Of a stretch of 28,847 nucleotides of DNA, positions 20,881-28,847 are shown piece by piece (positions within the stretch are counted from its first letter, which is position 1; each line of letters starts with the position of its first letter). Under the pieces are notes generated by a model. That model saw only the letters and a program-made list of their open reading frames with translations, was not told where the DNA came from and made no database searches. A program made the position numbers and the translations under genes. This DNA is from Priapulus caudatus (lineage: Eukaryota; Priapulida; Priapulimorpha; Priapulimorphida; Priapulidae): contig NW_014577283.1 in assembly GCF_000485595.1 (NCBI RefSeq), positions 433,886-462,732 on the forward strand, read 5' to 3'.

Positions 20881-23800
20881 CTTATAATTCAGCCAGTCAT
20901 AATTCCAGCGCCGCCCAGTTGAACTCTCCCTTGAAGTTGTTGAGTTAGATTGCAATATACACCTTATATTCTGACCTGTTGAAAGTCTAACGTGCATCTA
21001 TTGCATACTGATCGGCATTGCATCAGTTGCACAATAAGTTACTGTGCTCCAGCTAGAGTCGACAGTGGTACAAGAAGGTACTGATTGGATCCTAATTGTA
21101 AACAATTGGTCCCCCTGCTCAAATTCATATTAAACTTGTTACAAGTCATAGAAGATGTGTTTGGCTCCAATCCCTCAGTTGATTTAGAGCCTCACTCAGA
21201 ACGCTTGCTCCGGTACCTTCAGCATTTAGCTCAGTGTGAAGTTCTCATCGCTCTTCCCACTTCCAGCTACTCGTCACTGGATTGGCCGATTTTCAGTTCT
21301 CCCGCTGAAATAAACTACCTTGCATGATCATCGTCCGCACTCCGCATCCCAACGCAACTTAATACCAACGACTATTCTCTCTCATGGGTCTATACACTTC
21401 TCCAGACCGTCTGCTCTCGTCTTCGTCATTCCATATTTTATAGCCTTGTGGCAACGTTTACTCTGCGCAATACCCTCCTTTTACTTCTCAACCTGCTTTG
21501 CCCTCTTAGGCCGCGAATACAGCTGGTATGGTCTCAGCATAAGCTTTCTCTCGCGTCCCTATCTCTTCTGATTGGTCCCCGTCTCCCGTCCTGCTCCTTC
21601 GTCTACTGCCGTGCTCTCTCGTCGCTGTATTGAATCTTAACATGATAAGCCTGTGAGGCATACCTGTCTTCCTGGTCTCCTTGCAGCATTGTATATGATG
21701 AAATGTCACGACACGGTTCGCTCTCTGCGCTCGCAGACGTCACGTGGTCTCGAGGTCGAATCTACAGCTGTCGCCTACCGCCTTTTTGCCAGCTTGTGCC
21801 TAAGGTCATTATTGTTTTTAGTCGTGCGGTTTCACCTGCTGTGTTTCCATTCCGGCCATGGTCCTGTCGGGCCTGCTCTCGTAACGTCTTCCTTCCTCCT
21901 CATCTTTAGAACAACATTCCACTGGCTGTCTCCATTCCTCTCGTTTGATTTTCGCTTAATTGCTATATTTCACAGTCATAAATAGTTCAGCCTTGTTATC
22001 CTATTCATTTGGACAAGTTCATACTCTAATAGATCATTTCCTTAAGACTTCGCTCGAGTCTCACCTCTCACGCATATCTCTAATTAGCTATCTTCCTCAT
22101 TTAATTAGAGCTTGTTCTCCCAATGGCCTCATGTATACTTTATTTCTACTATCTCCAGCACAAGCTAAATCACATTCTTTCGTCTCCCTGTAAGAGTTAG
22201 AATTCGATTTCGTTCTCTTTTACACATTGTCTCATCGCCATACGTTCAAGCATCTACCTACTTTGATTTCACTATTTGATGGCGTAGCGCCTAGAATACG
22301 AAAATGATACAGTATACGACCTTCGTCTTGCTCCTATCTGATTTCTTTTCTTATTGTCTTCTGGTGCTCTTTATCGTGCCGTCCTATCGCTGTGTATCCT
22401 GATCCATTGGCTGTCTCCACATGTTCGCGTCCCCCCATATGTGCTTTGTGCGCAAGCAGGATGTGGGATCGGTGGCATCCCAAGAAAATGTTGCATTCTT
22501 TATTTCCAAGTCGCGCTACCCAGCTCAGGTTTGGATGCGCTTCTAGATCCTGACTGCCTCCTCTCGTCTCGCGTTAGTGACCTCTTCCTCGGTCGTTCGC
22601 GTGTCCTAGCCTGTCCTGACCTATGACGTGATCTGCAGGATAGTGATCTTCTCTAGCGGACACGATTCTCCAACAGCAGAAGCAAGCATGTAAAATGATG
22701 CCAGCCATAGTCTGTGGTCAGTATTTACACATTTTCCTACGATAATGTCGAGTATTCACACTGATCTTCTTTACTATCAAAAGACTTGTCAACATTGTTG
22801 AACTTTGTTAGGCCGTGACACTTTTTTAAATTTACTACAGTTAAATGTAATAGTAAACACTAATTCAGTCATTTAATTTATCTCTTATTAGTATGTATAT
22901 TAAACTGATTTCACAGATACAAACAAATATTTTCATGCCCAACCTAGTAAGGAAATGCGCTTCGAGGCCAAGACGCACATAGACAAGGCATATGAGTAGT
23001 TTTCTACAAGGCTAGTCAGAAAAGAGACTAATTATTGTACAAAGGCTCAAAGCGAAATTTTCTCTAATGTACCAGGATTTTAGTATAAAAATATACAAGA
23101 ATTCTGGGCACTAAATTTAGCATATATCAGTAAAGCAAATACTTAAATAAATTGAGTTTACTTGTCTAAATTTGCATAGAAAAGTATATTTATTGCTAAC
23201 ATAACGTAATAGCTCAAGGCTTAAAGATTGCATTGTTGTTTCTCCAAGGCCCGCCAGCTTTAATGTATTTAGCGTTTGAACGAACTTTGCATTTAAGGGT
23301 GACAACATGATTATTCACACCATGGCCAATATTCTAGATATCCCAACAGTCCTGTGGCTGCAGTTGCTGGCGAATTACGTCTAGAACATCGATATATGAG
23401 ATATGCAGCGCACATACAATATTAAATGTGTCAGATGAATATTACACAAATTTATGTAATAGCAAGTGTATTTAATTTCATACCATGTGTCAAAATCTTG
23501 CAACCTCGTGTCTTGTATATTCGTACCTGCATTAGCTTTATAAAAATCATGTTTGTTTATATTAGGTTGTGGTTGCAATTATGATGCTCTTTTATATTCT
23601 ATTATGAAGCTCGTATACTATATCAATTATTAAGCGTGTTTGATGCGTGTGAAGCGATTGCCGCACTATCGGTTTATGTTCACGAAATACTTATATAATG
23701 AGCCATGCGAAAAATTAATGGACATGACTGCATGGCTGATGTCGGCGATCACCGTACACGTAGCCTTCTGTGGTGATTGCTACTACACCTTCGGCCATGA

Positions 23801-24539
23801 GCTCCTCCTACCTCTTTCTCGTCCTGCTCCTCGATAATACTTTCATTCAATCTATCCTGTATATCGTATCCTTTATCGCTCTCCCCCCGCTATTTGCTCT
23901 CTATGTACAGATATCCGCCCCTGAAATTTCTCGTTTCGTGTGTGCCTCTATAGCGATATTTACTCTCCTCCTCATAAACTATATCGTCTCTTCTCTCTAA
24001 TATACAATGGTCATTCTTTTCTGTCGCTCCTCGCCTTCGCCTAACAACCCTCTAATCTCACGGCCTGTCTCCTCGCACTCTCCCGACTAGCATACGAGAG
24101 CCCTCCCGTATCCGGCCCTTTCTTCTCATAAATTACAGTCATCCTAGTAGCTCTTATAATCTCGCCCCTCTGTAATGCGTTCATACATAAAACTCATTGC
24201 AATGCTACAAACGCATACACTTATTCATATAAGAAGACAAAACATTCACACTTCGCTTGTCAGATCATGAACAGCTTGTACTCCACACACAATCTGACGA
24301 TGCAAAGAATGCATTGCATTCATGTGTGCTTCATGTTGATGATAATACAAACAAGATGTTATTCAGAATACAGAATTCATTATAAGGCGTAAGATGCAAT
24401 TTGATAATTTAATAAGGCAAGAACAAAAACAAAACGCCAGCTCACGTGATATTAAAAATACATGAGATCCAGTACAGGTTCAGTGTTACTAAATTACCAG
24501 AGACCCATGTGACCACATTATTATGATTGTTAACAAGTG

Positions 24540-25958
24540 CGCTAGCGACAGGCTCATCTAAAGCGTCTATGCGGTGACTCTGTTGGTGGAGTGGAAGGGA
24601 TTTCTAGGAAACCCTGTTAGTCCAATGTGTTCACGATACACGCACGCGAAACATGTTGGGCAATGCACTGTAGGTGAATGGTATACTAGGATACCTTCTC
24701 AAAAGTAATGTTCGTTCGGAATGTTATGGAAAGTTGCCAGCCGAGTACGATGCGCGCGTACGTTAAAGTGTCTTTCAGATTAAAGATGGAGTCTTTTACA
24801 GCTCCCATCCACTTGTATAGTAGCGACACAACCTATTTGCAAGAAAGAATGCTATAGTGTAAGCACTTCATTCCATTTACCTACGGCACAGCCTACAGGC
24901 CGTGCAAATCTCGCAAATTTAGAGAGGCTGCCTCAGCCTGCAACCAATTAATGGCGTAGGCAAAAAGCTGCCCCAACACTGACACAGCACTGGCAGCTTG
25001 GCATCACGTTAACAGTAAATAACTGGAGAGTAACAAGATCAGTGTGCACCGGCGTAATATATATTTGAGAAGATCTATACGTGCTGATTTTACAAGGAAC
25101 TACTATCACTCTTCCTTTTAAGACCACAAAATTTAGTCCTTCTTGAAATTTACCTACCGTGTGAATTGTTAGCCTCATACATCCATGGCATGTATGATGA
25201 CTTTTCTGACTAGCAACCCGGCCAGTCAATTTCTGAGTCTTATAACAGGACAGCTCAACAACTCAAGTTTCCCCTCTCCTTTGTGACTGGTTCAGATTAG
25301 TGTTTGATCCGACGCACTCCTTAGCTCTCCTTACTCCGCCTATCTCATTCTAGGTCGCAGCAGGGACATTTCACGGTCCTTTCATTAAAGATAAACATGC
25401 GTTAGCGTTCAACCGTCGTAGAATACGAGATCATCTATTAATAAGTTGTTTCTCTTCCATCGCTGCGTTCACACCAGGTGTCCCTCAGAAAATGTCTCAA
25501 AATCTGCCTGTGGCCCCCCAGCTGCCTCCACTATGCACCCTGTGACCTACCGCAATTTTCTGGCGGCACCACCCAGTGATGCGCTCTTTCCTTACCATGG
25601 ATGCTAGTACACGACTATACGAGCCGCTCTACGGTCGCAGCTCCGTTTTGTTAGATTTTGTCGGACCCGCATTTGGCTGCATTTTCTCTCTATTTACCGC
25701 TTAAATGTTAAGGAAGGTGGATATGTTCTCCCCCCTTCTTTTACACCTTCTCTGACCTTTTGTACCTTCTGACCCCCAGCTTCGGACCATGACCCCAAGA
25801 CTCCGTTTTTGACGATCCCCCCCGACGTCCCGGATATCGGACCGCTACGCTCGAGCGGTTAAAGATTTGTCCAACTGTTGAACGGCCCGGTACGACATCA
25901 CGGACGTTATCGAGGCGATCGAAGCGATTCTACAGCTGCATACTGCTATGTCAGATGA
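24540..25958. mobile_element. About 1.4-kb insertion relative to the clean copy (direct arm)
   Basis: Reverse complement of 11,785-13,190, with the same break points: left ttattatgattgtta, right gtcagatgagctaaaaacg. Shared stretches include cagattaaagatgg, ctcccatccact and ctatttgcaagaaagaat. Occurring in both passes, it must be present in the sequenced molecule and cannot be base-calling noise. Confidence 0.6.
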
Positions 25959-27275
25959 GCTAAAAACGTTCTGTTAACTTGATGTATAAATAGCATTGAG
26001 GTACGCAAGGGCTAGTGGGAGTGTGCTGCCACTCCCCAGCTTGAAAGATTGAGAGGTAACAGTCAGTACATGCCATTGTAAAATAGCTGGCTAAATTAAT
26101 TCTACTTTTTTTAAGGTGTTCAGGAATTGTAGTGCTGAACAGTACGTAGGAAACTAAAGAGAAATAAAGATTAGAACCACTAAGATTAGATGATAGGATA
26201 CATTTAACGACACGGTTCGCCCACATGCTACACATAGCATACATAGCTGTGCGATAATAGCACACTCACGTCACTGCACGGCAGCACGGCACGCACGCAG
26301 CACAAATGCACATAAGTTATGGATAAGCAGCAGCTTATTAGCTGAAAACTAGATGCTCGAACCAGTAATGGCATTTTACATGTATAAATTAGTTGTAGGC
26401 ATCTCTTATATGTTGGAACATGTACCAGCTACGAGACATAACTAAACTCGATGTCAATATAACGAAAATACTACATTTATTTAGTTGGTTATTTAACTGT
26501 CAATTAGTTTCATTTTTTACTGAATTATAAAATTTGTCCGCCTATCTAAGTAGGTATGGCGGTTACCATTCAAAGTTGGGAAGATCATTAGCAGAAGGCC
26601 CAACTATCCAAGCTTTCATTCTCTTGAGGTTTCAAAGACGGTATCCTCAAATATTACTAAAGAGCAAGTTCATCATCCTTTTCATTAAATAAAAGTACAC
26701 GCAAATGTCACCTATGCAAAATTAAAACTCTCTCGTGGACTTTCATCTGCCTACGCTAATGTAGCTATGTAGGGTGGGATAGCCAGAATTCTGAATTTTT
26801 ACCTGAGTGTCCTCTAGATCCGAGCAGAACTTGTTACCCTCACACTGTTTGCCAGGTATTATCACTACATGTGCTTGCCTATCGCAGAAATGCAACCCCA
26901 TACCTTAACCTCGCCACGTGTGCTGGAATGATCGAGTGCACGTGTGCCAGCTTATATTATATATATACTGAAATATATTTTTGTATGTGGTATGGTGCGT
27001 TTATGTATATTTAGTTCTATAAACATTTAAATTAAATCAAAAGTAGCATTCCACTACTAGAATCCATTAATGATGAGCAGAGAAACCATATAGATCATCA
27101 TAATATCGAAAGTGAGAGATAACTCTGTAGTAGTTGCATATTGTATTTCAAGCTCAAGATGTTCAGTATAACGCACGAGAAAATATAACAAAGCCGTTTA
27201 CAGCATGACATTAAGTAGAAGGTATATTTAACTGAAACCACCCAGCGACCCATGCATATCTACATTTCCGGTACC

Positions 27276-27387
27276 TGGTATACGATTAATAGACCAATTA
27301 TCTCAGCACACAAGTTGGACCGGAACCGGTAAAATCGGCCAATGCGAAAAGCCGCATCGTATTGAAGATGGTTACCACAGTGAAGTT
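27276..27387 (-). pseudogene. Error-bearing copy of exon A (direct arm)
   Basis: Fragments tatacgattaatagac, ggtaaaat and ccgcatcgtattgaagatgg match exon A on the minus strand, with several inserted bases and a garbled acceptor (tttctcttag). Frame broken. Confidence 0.8.
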
Positions 27388-27474
27388 TCTCTTAGAAAAG
27401 AAGTGATAAATTTCAGGACATATAGTAAGTGTGTGGAATTTGAGGTGGTAACTGTAGGGGGCCGCGGTGCTCTC

Positions 27475-27766
27475 CTCCCTGCACAACAGCAGTGGGCCAA
27501 TGGTGGTTCGGATTGAATGCAGGAGTGGAGGTGTATGTCCTCCGCACAACAACCAGCAGTGGCATGGAGGCTTGTGCGGATTTCGGAGTGATAGGCAGGT
27601 GTCTGCTCCCTCCCACAGCGAACACTTGGCTGGCCATGAGAGTGGTGATTTCAGGAGTATAGGTGTTGGTTCGCCTCCCACAAACACAGTGTTGGCCATG
27701 GACGGTGGTCGTGTGAAATGCGAGGAGCAATATAGGTAGTTGTCCCTTCCCACACACAACAGTAGC
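27475..27766 (+). repeat. 58-bp minisatellite array, first part
   Basis: About five corrupted units of the same repeat as 9,511-10,190, in the opposite orientation, directly following the copy of 7,843. It is cut by the G-run. Confidence 0.85.
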
Positions 27767-28420
27767 CGGGGGCGCGGGAAGGCCGGGGGGGCGCGGCGGG
27801 GGGGGGCGGGGGGGGGGAGGGGGGGGCGGCGGCGGGGGGGGAGGAGGCGGGGGGGGGAGGAGGAGAGGGAGCGGGGGAGGCGAGGGGAGGGGGGGGGGGG
27901 GGGGCGGGAGAGAGGGGGGGGGGGGGGGGGAGGGAGGGGGGGGGGGGTGGGGGGGGGGGGGGGGGGGGGGGGGCAGGGGGGGGGGGGCGGGCGGGGGGGG
28001 GGAGGAGGGGGGGGGGGGGGGGGCGCGGGGGGGGGGGGGGGGGCGGGGGGCGGGGGTGGGGGGGGGGGGGGGAGGGGGGGGGGGCGGGGGGGGGGGGGGG
28101 GGCGAGGGGGGTGGCGGGGGCGGTGGCGGGGGGGGGCGGGCCGGGGGGGGGGGGGCGGGGGGGGGGGGGGGGGGGCGTGGCGCCGGGGGGGGGGCGGGGG
28201 GGTGGGGGGCGGGGCGGGGCGCGGGGGGGGGGTGGGGGGGGGGGGGGGTGGGGGCGGCGGGCGGGGGGGGGGGGGGCGGGGCGGGGGGGGGGGGGGGGGG
28301 AGGGGGGGCGGGGGGGGGGGGGCGGGGGGGGGCGGGGGGGGGAGGCGGGCGGGGCGGGGGGCGGGCGGGGGGGGGGGGGGGGGAGGGCGGGGTCGGGGGG
28401 GGGGGGGGGGGGGGGGGGTG
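27767..28420. repeat. About 650-nt G-run inside the minisatellite, probable base-calling failure
   Basis: Nearly pure G with scattered C, A and T. It interrupts one minisatellite unit and continues into another at about 28,420 (tggccatgaggtggtgaatt). The opposite-strand array at 9,511-10,190 has no C-run. It yields Gly-rich frames on plus and Pro-rich frames on minus. Confidence 0.85.
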
Positions 28421-28847
28421 GCCATGAGGTGGTGAATTCAGGAGTATAGGTGTTGTCCCTCCCACAACAACAGCGGTGACATTTGATGGGGTGTGAAGGC
28501 AATGGGTATAGGTGGTGTGTCCCTTCCCAACACAAACACTGCTGGCCTATGAGGTGGTGAAGCAGGAGTATAGGTAGTTGTCCTCCAAAAAACAGCTGGG
28601 TGGCATGAGGTGGCTGTGAATTCAGGAGATAGGTCGTCTGTCCCTCCACAACGACAGTTGTGGCCATGGGTCGGTGATTCAGGAGTATAGGTAGTTTGTC
28701 ACCTCCCGCAACAACAGTGCTGGCATGAGGTGTTCGTGACTTCAGGTAGTATAGGTGTTGTACGCCTCCCGAACAACAGTGCTGGCATGAGGCTGGGGTG
28801 GTGATTCAGCGAGTATAGGTGTTGTCCTCCCGCAACAACAGTGAGAG
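28421..28847 (+). repeat. 58-bp minisatellite array, second part, reaching the window end
   Basis: About seven units containing gaggtggtgaattcaggagt, ataggtgttgtccctcccac and aacaacagtgctggc, with indel noise. The array runs off the right edge. Confidence 0.9.

Larger units (their letters stand above)
20880..27480 (+). other. Noisy direct copy of about 3,840-7,843
   Basis: Landmarks run in the same order as the clean copy: 20,915 to 3,880 (ttgaagttg, ttgagtta); 21,125 to 4,022 (catattaaacttgttacaa); 22,470 to 4,852 (ggcatcccaagaaaatgttg); 22,705 to 4,995 (agccatagtctgtggtcagt); 24,440 to 6,330 (acgccagctcacgtgatatt); 26,940 to 7,320; 27,455 to 7,820. Stretches at 21,330-22,460 and 23,770-24,220 are mostly unreadable. 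All open frames within it are noise or shadows. Confidence 0.88.

Noticed and set aside
16000-22200. Many 60-136 codon frames in the central region
   Set aside because: The sequence is a low-quality copy of intron-rich DNA; the frames lack motifs and fall on both strands at random.
10259-27387. Extra copies of exons A and B as evidence of a gene duplication or inversion
   Set aside because: Error pattern, symmetry and the adapter-like centre point to a read artefact.
27298-28667. Three proline-rich minus-strand frames of 338-375 codons and matching glycine-rich plus-strand frames
   Set aside because: They come from the G-run and the minisatellite, have no conserved domain, and overlap in all frames.

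Overview
The window is metazoan nuclear DNA. It holds one split gene on the minus strand with GT-AG introns of roughly 0.2-1.5 kb, surrounded by microsatellites and short inverted-repeat elements. The exons read as a full-length-type ABC transporter of subfamily C, closest to vertebrate ABCC5 (MRP5). The repeat content (a CAGA microsatellite, and an element whose ends read ACCTCCGCCAAGG) suggests a marine invertebrate, but I cannot name the phylum.

Two regions of very different quality are joined. Positions 1 to about 9,500 are clean: exon-intron junctions agree in phase and the exons are open. Reading the minus strand from right to left, they give a possible N-terminal cytoplasmic exon (8,425-8,529), two alternative-looking 108-nt exons for the end of transmembrane domain 1 (7,649-7,756 and 6,020-6,127), the linker and all of NBD1 up to Walker B and the D-loop (4,950-2,416), and the first part of transmembrane domain 2 (2,364-53). 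The rest of TMD2 and NBD2 lie beyond the left edge. Most of TMD1 and the end of NBD1 (H-loop onward) are missing, and both gaps sit beside repeats, which suggests assembly deletions.

Positions about 9,500-28,847 look like one uncorrected single-molecule long read. A 58-bp minisatellite (9,511-10,190) is followed by a noisy reverse-complement copy of the left half (from 10,190), a short segment resembling a SMRTbell hairpin adapter (about 19,440-19,505), then a noisy direct copy (to 27,480) and the minisatellite again, now holding a 650-nt G-run. The two arms fold on the adapter-like segment, which is what a missed adapter produces. Long open frames in this part (Pro-rich, Gly-rich, Lys-rich) come from homopolymer noise or the minisatellite and are not genes. 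Both arms carry an insertion of about 1.4 kb and a minisatellite that the clean copy lacks, so the read probably samples a different haplotype or locus.

I found no new multi-gene system. The observations most worth following are the tandem pair of equal-length alternative exons, the GC-AG intron, the duplicated exon start near the left edge, the broken NBD1 exon, the 1.4-kb insertion polymorphism, and the chimeric read structure itself.
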